NCBI GenBank assembly: GCA_049999805.1
Contig: JBNGIO010006415.1
Location: 128,529 to 161,830 of the forward strand
DNA: 33,302 bases
From: Folioceros fuciformis
Taxonomy: Eukaryota > Anthocerotophyta > Anthocerotopsida > Anthocerotales
Direction of reading: 5' to 3'
The notes under the pieces were generated by a model, which was not told where the DNA came from, did not search any database, and saw nothing but the letters and a program-made list of their open reading frames with translations. Below, in pieces: positions 9,546 through 18,575 of this stretch. Made by a program: the position numbers and the translations under genes. Position 1 is the first letter of the stretch, and every line of letters begins with the position of its first letter.

Positions 9546-10295
9546 CCACGAACTAGACCCAGTTCTCTTTTTTTTCGGGTTTCGTGGGATCGTGAATAAA
9601 GGCCATGGTTAGCGATGTAGCTCGCCTTGAACTTGCGCAGCATTTTGCCCCGTAACAGGCTACGCATGTAGGCTCGCGTTGGTTAGAATTTGAGCCGGCA
9701 GTGAGTGCTACCTCTTCTTTACTATAAGTAGTACGAGTGATTAGAGCAGGTTCAGGCTCTCGCGGCCAGGCTTGCAAGTCCACATATCTGTTTGCCTTTT
9801 TTTTTCGAATCCGCCGGAACATTGTGCGAGATCAGGTACGAGGTGACCGTAAGGACCATAAGCCTATGTCTACTGACTCTCTGGCCCACAACCAGATGCT
9901 TGGTAGCTGGCACACTTTTGGCACAGCGCGTAGGGCCGATTACGATTCCGCAAAGTCAGTGTGCGCCATAGTTGGTAGGCAATGATCTGATGCCTGATCC
10001 GAACTGGCCAAGTCCAAATGCATGTTATGCTTTTCAATGGTTGGAAATATTGTCATATCAAGAGCTCGGTCGGGCCCCTTTCACTCCGGCTTTTGCGCCT
10101 CTCTGCAAGCACGACAATCTTTGGCCCAGCCAACAAGATGAGGAAGGGTTGCAGGAACAACGCAAGTAACCGAGTAGCTCTGGCAAGAGGCGGATGGGAT
10201 TAGGGTAGAAGGTATTCAGTCTCCGACAGTACGTATGGGTATGGATCGGAGAGTCCAACATCCTGCGGAATGGAGCTCGAGCTTGGCTCGACTGG
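9546..10295. other. Upstream region of PPR2
   Basis: No gene recognised. Several ORFs of 60-130 codons on both strands have no family resemblance. It contains T runs at 9567-9574 and 9798-9806 and probably the promoter and leader of PPR2. Confidence 0.4.
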
Positions 10296-13200
10296 ATGAT
10301 CATGGCTACGAAATTCATCGTCAGCGCACGACGGGGCCTTTTCTGGCACCAGCTTCTCTGGACAATTGCTCCAGGATATGCTCCAGCTTGTCAAGGGAAC
10401 CACATTGTGAGAAGCAGGAGGCTGGCAACAAGCTCAGCGCGGCCAGTTGCTATAAAAAGACCTTCCAGCAAGAGAGGCAGGCAGGAGCTCTTGTGGAGAA
10501 AATGTTTTGCGGATCAGACCCTCTGGTTTGACAGTAGACAGGATGAGAAAAGATTCCGTCCCCCCCAGTTCCGGCAGAAGGAGTCCCGCGACGTATTCTG
10601 GCTTGACAATATCGACAAATCAGCGAAGCTATCTCCTCTCGATTTACAGATAGGTCGTCGTGCCCCTAATTCCTGCTCTAGCTTACCGGTTGATTCTGGT
10701 TTCCGTCCTGCTGGATGCGGACGACGCGTTACGGCTGAAACAGTGACGAAGCTTTGTCAGCAGGGGCGGGTGGCTGAGGCTGTGGAGGCTTTGGGAGTCC
10801 TGGTGCGGTCAGGCAGTAGCATTTCCATCCCCTTATTTTATACTGTCCTGAAGAAGTGTGTGGCCGAGAAGGATTTTGGTCTGGGACGCCGAGTGCATGC
10901 TTTCTCGGTGGAAAAGGGGTATCAAACGGACACGTTTCTGGGCACACACATCTTGCGCATGTATGCTCATCATGGCAGGTTGCGGGACGCTATGAAAGTG
11001 TTTGCGGAGGTTGACAAACCAGATGCCTTCATGTGGTCTGCCATCATCACTGCGCATGTCAAGCAAGGTCAAGCTGAGAAGGCCATACAGCTGTATCATC
11101 AGATGTGCAGGTCAAGTGTGAAACCAGATGGCCACGTGTTTGTAGCAGTCCTGCAGGCTTGTGCCAGGATAGCGGACTTGAGGACTGGGCAACATGTGCA
11201 TGCCGATGTGTTGGCCAGTGGGGCTGTGCCTCATTTGTTTGTAAGTAGTTGCTTGGTGGACATGTATGCGAAGTGTGGAAGTTTGGAAGAAGCTAGACGG
11301 GTGTTTGATGGGCTTGATCAGAAAGATGTTGTGACGTGGAATTCTATGATTGCTGGGTATTCCCAGCAAGGGCATGGTCGAGAGGCTCTTCGTCTGTACA
11401 GTGCTATGCGAGCAGGTCGGAATCCTGCGCCTACTTCTGTGACATTTGTGTCCCTGCTGCAAGCGTGTGCTAGTGTGGGTCCTGAAGCTTTGAAGAAAGG
11501 GAAGCAGCTCCATGCAGAGATTAGAAGGCTAGGAGTTGGGGCTGATATGGTTGTAAGTTGCAGCTTGGTGAACATGTATGCGAAGTGTGGAAGTCTAGAG
11601 GATGCCCAGAGTGTGTTTGATGGACTTGATGAAAAGGATGTGGTCACATGGAATGCCATGATAGCAGGATATTCTCAGCAGGGTATGGCTCAGCAAGCTC
11701 TTCATCTCTACAGTACCATGCAAAAAGTGGGCCTCGCTGAACCCGATCCTGTCACTTTTGTGTGTCTCCTGCAGGCGTGTGCTAGTGTGGGTACCTCGGC
11801 TTTGGACAAGGGGAAGCAGCTTCACACACGAATAAAAGAGCGAGGACTCCATGACGATGTGTTTGTTGCCAACGGTTTGGTCAACATGTATGCGAAGTGT
11901 GGCAGCCTAGAGGATGCTCGGACCGTGTTTGAAGGACTTGGTCAAAAGGACGTGGTGACGTGGACGTCTCTGATAGTTGGATACTCCCTGCAGGGGCTGG
12001 GTAGCGAGGCCCTTCACTTGTATAGTGCAATGCGAGAAGAAGGCATTTCTACACCCGACTCTGTGGCATTTCTGTGCCTCTTGCAGGCATGTGCGATTGC
12101 AGGCACTCCAGCTTTGGAGAACGGAAAGCAGTTGCATGCTGAGATTGTAGGACAAGGACTTCAAGCCGATGCATTTGTAGCCAACGGTTTGGTGAACATG
12201 TATGCAAAGTGTGGCAGCCTAGAGGATGCACAGAAAGTCTTTGACCAACTTGGTCAAAAAGATGTTGTGACTTGGACTGCTCTCATAGCAGGTTACTCTC
12301 AACAGGGCATGGGGCACGAATCCCTTCGTGTGCACAGTGCCATGCGGGAGGAAGGGTTTGCTCCACCTGATGGTGTGACATATGTGTGCCTCCTGCATGC
12401 ATGTGCAAATGTGGCCGCTTTGCATGTGGGAAGGCAGCTTCATGCTGAGATTCAAGAACAAGGACTTGAAGCTGATGTTTTTGTAGCTGTGAGTTTGATA
12501 AATATGTATTCTAAGTGTGGCAGCATGGTTCATGCAGTGCAGGTGTTTGATGCATTGCTTGAAAGAGACATCGTCGCTTGGAACACGCTTATTGCTGGAT
12601 ACGCCCGTCAAGGAGACAGCGAAGCGGTATTTGACTTGGTTCACAGAATGGCCAAGGATGGTGTAGAGCCAGATGGGGTCACATTTCTTAGTCTTCTGAC
12701 TGTGTGCAGTCATGTTGGTCTAGTAGATAAGGGGAGAGAATACTTTTACGCAATGCAATGTCGGTATGGCATAACTCCAACAGCGGAGCACTACTCGTGC
12801 ATGGTGGATTTCCTGGGTCGTGCAGGCCAACTTGATGACGCCCTAGCGGTGGTGAGAAAAATGCCTGTACTTCCTCTTGCTGGAGTTTGGCGCAGTCTAT
12901 TGGCTGCTTGTCAAAAGTGGAGCAACGTGGAAGTGGGTCGCCACGCGTTTGATGAAGCTGTGAAGCTAGACGAAAAGGATGCTGCAGCCTATGTCTTGAT
13001 GTCAAACATATACGTTCGTGCTGAGATGTGGGAGGAGGCACAAGAAATGCAGTTGAGGAGAAAAGCTATCGGGGCATGGAAGCAACCGGGTCAAAGCTGG
13101 TGGACAGACATGGATGGTTTAGCGCATACTTTTGTGGTTGGGGATGTACAGCATGCCGAGGTCGATGGCATCTATACAAGGCTCGCAGAGCTTCTTGTCC

Positions 13201-13343
13201 AAATGAAGAAGGATGGATACTTGCCCGACTATGTCCCACAACGTCTTGTGTGCCTGGAAGCCACAGAGTCGGCAGAACACCATGACACTGCGTCATCTTC
13301 CAGCCGGGATAATCTTCATGATGAGCGCATCAAGAGATCGTGA
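10296..13343 (+). CDS. PPR2: PLS-class PPR protein, E+ type with remnant of DYW start, 6 modules
   Basis: An intronless 1015-residue ORF. The first ATG follows an in-frame TAG at 10206. The first ~80 residues are basic with almost no acidic residues (MIMATKFIVSARRGLFW.., SKRGRQELLWRK), a good mitochondrial or plastid presequence. PPR motifs start at VTKLCQQGRVAEAVEAL (~149). I count six P motifs, fewer than either neighbour. E region from GVWRSLLAACQKW (~862), E+ with GQSWWTDMDG (~932). The chain then continues as DGIYTRLAELLVQMKKDGYL, which matches the linker at the start of DYW domains. It ends about 45 residues later without the zinc-deaminase motifs. By family it binds organellar RNA; if it edits, the deaminase must come in trans. 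Target unknown. Confidence 0.94.
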   Translation: MIMATKFIVSARRGLFWHQLLWTIAPGYAPACQGNHIVRSRRLATSSARPVAIKRPSSKRGRQELLWRKCFADQTLWFDSRQDEKRFRPPQFRQKESRDVFWLDNIDKSAKLSPLDLQIGRRAPNSCSSLPVDSGFRPAGCGRRVTAETVTKLCQQGRVAEAVEALGVLVRSGSSISIPLFYTVLKKCVAEKDFGLGRRVHAFSVEKGYQTDTFLGTHILRMYAHHGRLRDAMKVFAEVDKPDAFMWSAIITAHVKQGQAEKAIQLYHQMCRSSVKPDGHVFVAVLQACARIADLRTGQHVHADVLASGAVPHLFVSSCLVDMYAKCGSLEEARRVFDGLDQKDVVTWNSMIAGYSQQGHGREALRLYSAMRAGRNPAPTSVTFVSLLQACASVGPEALKKGKQLHAEIRRLGVGADMVVSCSLVNMYAKCGSLEDAQSVFDGLDEKDVVTWNAMIAGYSQQGMAQQALHLYSTMQKVGLAEPDPVTFVCLLQACASVGTSALDKGKQLHTRIKERGLHDDVFVANGLVNMYAKCGSLEDARTVFEGLGQKDVVTWTSLIVGYSLQGLGSEALHLYSAMREEGISTPDSVAFLCLLQACAIAGTPALENGKQLHAEIVGQGLQADAFVANGLVNMYAKCGSLEDAQKVFDQLGQKDVVTWTALIAGYSQQGMGHESLRVHSAMREEGFAPPDGVTYVCLLHACANVAALHVGRQLHAEIQEQGLEADVFVAVSLINMYSKCGSMVHAVQVFDALLERDIVAWNTLIAGYARQGDSEAVFDLVHRMAKDGVEPDGVTFLSLLTVCSHVGLVDKGREYFYAMQCRYGITPTAEHYSCMVDFLGRAGQLDDALAVVRKMPVLPLAGVWRSLLAACQKWSNVEVGRHAFDEAVKLDEKDAAAYVLMSNIYVRAEMWEEAQEMQLRRKAIGAWKQPGQSWWTDMDGLAHTFVVGDVQHAEVDGIYTRLAELLVQMKKDGYLPDYVPQRLVCLEATESAEHHDTASSSSRDNLHDERIKRS

Positions 13344-13916
13344 CAAGTTCCAAAATTTACAAGACTGCATATCGCCGCCAGCACAGCTTGGATCTCGCTA
13401 AGGAAACGGCAGAGCATCTCCACTCATCCCCCACAGTTCACAGGCAGCCCGCAGTACGCCGGACAGATGAGGAAGGCGAAAAGCAAAGCCTATCAAAGAC
13501 GCGAGTAAAGGATGGTTTATCTCAGAATCGTTGCGCTTAGTTCCGACTGGTGAGGATCTCATACTGCTTTATAACTATGGTGCAACCACCGACATTACAT
13601 GCAACTTCCCTTGGCTCCCGGCCTTGGAGAACCTATCACTCGTGGGAGCGAAAAGAGTTTCAGATCCAGACGATGGATGTACAGCTCAATACTTGTCAGC
13701 TTAGGTTGGACAGGATCTTGCCAGTCAGAGTGCAACGGCGGTTGTGGAATCAGAGTCTCCACGTGTTCCTGTAGGAACGATGGCTGCGCTTCTGCACTTC
13801 TATCAGACAGAGGACAGCAAGGAGGAATCGTGGATGTCGCAGCTGTACTTTAGGAAGCCCCCGCTCGAGCGACTTCAATTTGGGAACCAGTGCAGAGGGC
13901 GGCGAAGCGTGGAGGA
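13344..13916. other. Spacer between PPR2 and PPR3
   Basis: No separate gene supported. An ORF at 13744-14022 overlaps the start of PPR3 in another frame; its basic sequence (LYFRKPPLERLQF, RFCRKPSCWRRIF) looks more like a presequence than the annotated PPR3 N-terminus does (see findings). Confidence 0.4.
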
Positions 13917-16900
13917 ATGGCAGCCTTGCAACAAGCCCAGATTCTGCAGGAAGCCTTCTTGTTGGAGAAGGATCTTCCAGCGAGGTGGGATCACCGGAAA
14001 CACGATGTGGTCACGCGTGTGAACAGCCCTTGCAAGTCAGCATGGGTGGATGCGATGCCGGGACATGTTGACGCGGGCAGCGCCACTGGATACGGAAGCA
14101 TTGTCACCGCTGCTTCAGTGAGGGAACTATGTCAGCAGGGGCAGCTCGATGAAGCGGTTGAGGCTCTAGAAATTCTGGTGCAGACTGGCAGTCGAATTTC
14201 CCAATCTCTGTTCTACACAGCCTTAAGGAATGTGGTCAAGAAGGATCTGGTGCTGGGTCGCCGTGTGCATGCTCTGACTGTGAAAAGAGGGTGTGAGTCC
14301 GACACGTACTTGTCCAACCACATTCTGCGAATGTATGCGTCGCATGGCAGGTTGCAGGAAGCGATGGACGTGTTCACCGCGGTTGCCAAACCAGATGCCT
14401 TCATGTGGTCTTCAATCATCTCTGCCCATGTCAAACATGGGCAAGCTGAGCAGGCCATACAGCTGTATCATAGGATGCGCAGTTCAAGTGTGGAGCCAGA
14501 TAGCCATGTGTTTGCAGCAGCCCTGCAGGCGTGTGGAAGGATGTCAGACTTGAGAACTGGGCAGCAGCTCCATGCTGATGTGTTGGCCAGTGGGTTTGAG
14601 CCGGATTCGTTTCTCCGTAGTGGCTTGGTGTACATGTATGCCAAATGCGGGAGCTTAGAAGACGCTCAACGGGTTTTTGACGGACTTGGCCAGAAAGATG
14701 TGGTAACGTGGACTGCCTTGATATCGGGATACTCGCAGCAGGGTAAGGGGCTGGAAGCCCTTCGTCTTTACAGTGCTATGCAGCAAGGAGGCATAGTGGC
14801 ACCTGATTCGGTGACATTTGTGTGTCTTTTACAAGCCTGTGCAAGTATCGGCGCGTCAGCTTTGAATGAGGGAAAGCAGATTCATGCACAGATTAGAGGA
14901 CGATCTCTTCAAACCGATGTCGTCATCGTGAATAGTTTGATACACATGTACGGAAATTGTGGCAACATCGACAATGCGCAGCGTGTGTTTGACGATCTAA
15001 TCCAAAAAGATGTAGTCACATGGACCACTCTGATAGCTGGATACGCCCACCAGGGTTTGGGTTGGGAAGCCCTTCATCTGTACACTGCTATGCAAGAGGA
15101 AGGCATTGCGTCACCCAATTCTGTGACATTTGTGTGCCTCCTGCAGGCATGTGCAGTTGTGGGTTCCCCAGCATTGGACCAGGGAAAGCAGCTTCATGCA
15201 CAGATAGGACATCAGGGATTTCAGGTTGATATGGTTTTGGGCTGTAGCGTGGTAAACATGTATGCAAAGTGTGGGAGCCTAGAGGATGCCCAGAGAGTGT
15301 TCGACAAACTTAGTCAAAAGGATGTGGTGACATGGAATGCAATGATTGCAGGATATTCCCAGCAGAACATGGGCCAGAAAGCTCTACGTCTCTACAGTGC
15401 TATGCGAGAAGAAGGCGTTACTCAACCTAATTCTGTGACATTCGTATCTCTCCTCCAGGCTTGTGCAACCATGGGAAACTCAGCTCTGGCGAAAGGGAAG
15501 CAGCTACATGCTGAGATTCAGGAACAAGGGCTGCAAGGTGATGTATTTGTAGCAAATACATTGGTGTACATGTATGCACAGTGCGGCAGCCAAAACGATG
15601 CCAAAACCATCTTTGGCCAACTGGTCCAAAAGGATGTAGTTACGTGGAATGCCATGATCGCTGGATATTACCAGCAGGGAATGGGTCTGGAAGCCCTTCA
15701 TCTTTACCGTATCATGAGAAATGAAGGCGTTGCTTTGCCTGATTCTGTGACATTTGTCTGCCTTCTGCAGGCATGTGCAAGCATTGGTGCCATTGCTTTG
15801 GTTGAGGGGAAGCAGCTTCATGCTCAGATTAAACAACAAGGTCTTGAAGCTGACGTGCGCGTAGCCAACTGTTTAGTGAACATGTATGCAAAGTGTGGCA
15901 GCCTAGATTGTGCTCAGAACGTCTTTGATAAACTTGCCCGAAAAGATGTGGTGACATGGACTTGTCTGATAGGAGGATACTCACAGCAAAGAATGGGTGA
16001 GGAAGTTCTTGATATCTACTATGCAATGGAGCAAGAAGCCATTGCTGTACCTGATGCTGTGACATTTGTATCCCTTTTGCACGCATGTGCAAGTGTGGGT
16101 CCTTCGGCTTTGGAGAAGGGCAAGCGTCTTCATGCTGAAATAGAACGACAGGGCCTTCAAGACGAGATGCTTGTTGCCAACACTTTGGTACACATGTATG
16201 CAACCTGTGGCAGCCTAGTGGATGCGCATTGCGTTTTTGACAGACTTAGTGTGAAGGATGTGGTAACGTGGACGAGTCTGTTGGCAGGATATTCCCAGCA
16301 TGGCATGTGTCAGGAAGCCCTAAGTCTATATGGTGCCATGCAAGAAGAAGGCATCACTCCACCGGATTCTGTGACATTCGTCTGCCTCCTGCAGGCATGT
16401 GCAAGTGTGGCAGCGTTAAATCCAGGAAGGCAGCTTCATGCTGAGATTGAAAAACAAGGACTTCAAGGCAATGTGTTGGTAGCAGTCAGTCTGCTAAACA
16501 TGTATGCACATTGCGGGAGCATGGGTGAGGCACAGAGGGTGTTTGATGCACTGCCTGAAAGAGACATAGACGCCTGGAATGCCCTGATTGCAGGATACAC
16601 TCGTCAAGGAGATTGTGAACTCGTCTTTGACTTGGTTCACAGGATGAGACAGGATGGCTTACAACCAGACGGCGTCACCCTCCTCAGCGTCTTAACAGTT
16701 TGCAGTCATGCAGGGCTAACGGAGAAGGGGCGTGAGTACTTTGAAGCTATGAGTACACAGTATGGCATACCCACCACCCTGGAGCACCAGGCATGCCTGG
16801 TGGATCTACTTGGTCGTGCAGGCCAACTTGACGAGGCACTGGCGGTGGCAAGGGCAATTCCTGCAGTTCCTCCTGCTGGAGTTTGGCGCAGTCTATTGTG

Positions 16901-17162
16901 TGCCTGTCAGAAGTGGAGCAACATTAAGGTTGCATCGCATGTGTTTAAGGAGGCAATGCAGGCAGACAAACAAGATGCCACAGCATATGTGTTAATGTCC
17001 AACATATACACTGGTGCTAAGATGTGGCCGGAGGCACAGGAGATGCAAGCAAGAAGAATAAGAAATGGCGCACGGAAGCAACCGGGACAGACCTGGTGGA
17101 CGGACATGGATTGGCGGGTGCATAGTTTTGTGGTTGGCGATCTAAAACATCCGGAAAATTAA
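13917..17162 (+). CDS. PPR3: PLS-class PPR protein, E+ type, 8 modules
   Basis: Intronless. The frame opens after TAG at 13851, and the first ATG is 13917 (MAALQQAQILQEAF..), giving 1081 residues. The N-terminus contains acidic residues and is not a convincing presequence. PPR motifs start at VRELCQQGQLDEAVEAL (~67). I count eight P motifs. E region at GVWRSLLCACQKW (~988), E+ at GQTWWTDMDW (~1057), end at HPEN. The first L motif (LRNVVKKDLVL) is one residue shorter than in its paralogues. Just past the TAA stop, the same frame reads GIYARQSYLVPRMKNG, which resembles the PPR2 tail. So the stop appears to have shortened a longer ancestral C-terminus. Role as for its paralogues; probable organellar RNA-binding factor. 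Confidence 0.92.
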   Translation: MAALQQAQILQEAFLLEKDLPARWDHRKHDVVTRVNSPCKSAWVDAMPGHVDAGSATGYGSIVTAASVRELCQQGQLDEAVEALEILVQTGSRISQSLFYTALRNVVKKDLVLGRRVHALTVKRGCESDTYLSNHILRMYASHGRLQEAMDVFTAVAKPDAFMWSSIISAHVKHGQAEQAIQLYHRMRSSSVEPDSHVFAAALQACGRMSDLRTGQQLHADVLASGFEPDSFLRSGLVYMYAKCGSLEDAQRVFDGLGQKDVVTWTALISGYSQQGKGLEALRLYSAMQQGGIVAPDSVTFVCLLQACASIGASALNEGKQIHAQIRGRSLQTDVVIVNSLIHMYGNCGNIDNAQRVFDDLIQKDVVTWTTLIAGYAHQGLGWEALHLYTAMQEEGIASPNSVTFVCLLQACAVVGSPALDQGKQLHAQIGHQGFQVDMVLGCSVVNMYAKCGSLEDAQRVFDKLSQKDVVTWNAMIAGYSQQNMGQKALRLYSAMREEGVTQPNSVTFVSLLQACATMGNSALAKGKQLHAEIQEQGLQGDVFVANTLVYMYAQCGSQNDAKTIFGQLVQKDVVTWNAMIAGYYQQGMGLEALHLYRIMRNEGVALPDSVTFVCLLQACASIGAIALVEGKQLHAQIKQQGLEADVRVANCLVNMYAKCGSLDCAQNVFDKLARKDVVTWTCLIGGYSQQRMGEEVLDIYYAMEQEAIAVPDAVTFVSLLHACASVGPSALEKGKRLHAEIERQGLQDEMLVANTLVHMYATCGSLVDAHCVFDRLSVKDVVTWTSLLAGYSQHGMCQEALSLYGAMQEEGITPPDSVTFVCLLQACASVAALNPGRQLHAEIEKQGLQGNVLVAVSLLNMYAHCGSMGEAQRVFDALPERDIDAWNALIAGYTRQGDCELVFDLVHRMRQDGLQPDGVTLLSVLTVCSHAGLTEKGREYFEAMSTQYGIPTTLEHQACLVDLLGRAGQLDEALAVARAIPAVPPAGVWRSLLCACQKWSNIKVASHVFKEAMQADKQDATAYVLMSNIYTGAKMWPEAQEMQARRIRNGARKQPGQTWWTDMDWRVHSFVVGDLKHPEN

Positions 17163-17223
17163 GGCATATATGCAAGGCAGAGTTATCTTGTCCCGAGAAT
17201 GAAGAATGGTGTATCCTGCACGT
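17163..17223 (+). other. Vestige of the PPR3 C-terminal tail
   Basis: The frame after the TAA at 17160-17162 reads GIYARQSYLVPRMKNGVSCT before the next stop, comparable with DGIYTRLAELLVQMKKDGYL in PPR2. It is now probably 3' UTR. Confidence 0.5.
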
Positions 17224-18290
17224 AGCAGAGGGCGGATCTGAGGAGGAGGAATGTCATATGTGTGGGTCCAGTGAGGACCACAGTATGTCATGCTACTGGG
17301 TCCACAGGCTTTCGCGTTCTTTGCCATCTTCCCGCATGAGCCTAGATTTTGTTAGCTCCGCTACCTTCTGCTGGCATTTGCGAAATTTGAAGTCGCCAAA
17401 TAGCAGAGGACATCTCTGACGAGGAGGTTATGATCTCTGTAGGTCCAGCGAGGCCCTGGGTACGTCATTGTATTGTGAGCCCACATGTTCTCGCGTTCGT
17501 TGCTATTTGCCTGCTTGAGCGTAGCTTCTATTGGCTACTCTACGGCTCAAAGATAGTGAAGAACGTCACAACGCGTGTCTCATAAATTTATCCTGAGCCA
17601 GGCTTCTGCATTTTGATACAATTGGAGTTGGTATAGCAGAGGACGTATCTGAGGAGGAGGAATGTCCTCCCTGTGGGATCAGCAAGGGCCGGGCTATATT
17701 ATCCTATTTGTGGGTCCACGGTTTCGTGAGCGCTGCTATCTGCCCGTTTGAGCCCTGGCTTCTTCTGTTAACCACACTGGCAGATAATTGTGAGAACGTT
17801 TGTCCCATGGATCCCATTTTGAGCCAGGCGTTTGCTGGTATTCACTACAATTGCACGCGTTGTATCAGGAGCACGTATCTGAGGAGGTGGAATCTCTTTA
17901 GGTCCGGAGAGCGCGTGGGTGCAGTGTCCTATTTATGGGTCTACAAGTTTTCGCGCTTGTTTCCATCTCTCGACATGAGCCTAGCTTCTGGCAGCCACGC
18001 TTCTGCTGGCTGATGGTGAAGAGCGTGAGAATGACTGTATCATGAATCTGATCTTGAACCAGGCTTGTTTGTGTAGGTTTTTACTGCAATTGGATTCGTT
18101 TTAGCATAGGACATCCTGAGGACGAGGACCCAACTACACCACCTTATTCATGGGTCCACGTGATTTTGCTCATGTTGGTATGTGCCTGCATGAGCTGAGC
18201 TTGTAGTAGCTCTGTTACTCCTGGTAGGTAGGAAAGAGTTTGAAAACGAGTGTGTTCCTTGACTCCGATCCTGAGGCAGGCTTCTGATGG
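17224..18290 (+). repeat. Degenerate tandem array, ~235-base unit, 5 copies
   Basis: Units begin near 17224, 17402, 17635, 17864 and 18103; the last fades out by ~18290. Each starts with AGCAGAGGACGTATCTGAGG or a variant (GATCTGAGGAGGAGGAATGTC, CGTATCTGAGGAGGTGGAATC). It then has GTGGGTCCA-type motifs, TTTTCGCG, a CATGAGCCTAGCTTCTG block, GTGAAGAACGTGA, TGAGCCAGGCTTCTG and CAATTGGA. The first unit lacks the second half. Copies are strongly diverged. No ORF is conserved between copies, so this is non-coding repeat DNA; the small ORF at 17708-18013 is not shared. Confidence 0.8.
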
Positions 18291-18575
18291 CAGACTCCAC
18301 AGGACACGGACCCTTGTCTCATAAGGACATGTCGTGTAGAAGGGAATCGTCAAGCAGTGAAAGACGGAAGTCCCCAGTAAGGGAGCCGGCAGCATATATG
18401 GTTTATGTAAAAAAAAAAAGGAGAGAAAATCGTTTGTGCAAGTATTGGTGCACAACCCCACGGTCTACAAGCACCGTTTTCTTCAATCTTATGCATCTTG
18501 GCTGATCTGATAGTGTTAGTTTGATGGTCACGCCCAGACTAGGCTGTTTTGGAAGAAAGCCTGCAGGCTTGGCCG
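18291..18575. other. Upstream region of the LpxB-like gene
   Basis: Probable promoter and leader. It contains an A10 run at 18410-18419. ORFs here have no recognisable product. Confidence 0.35.
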
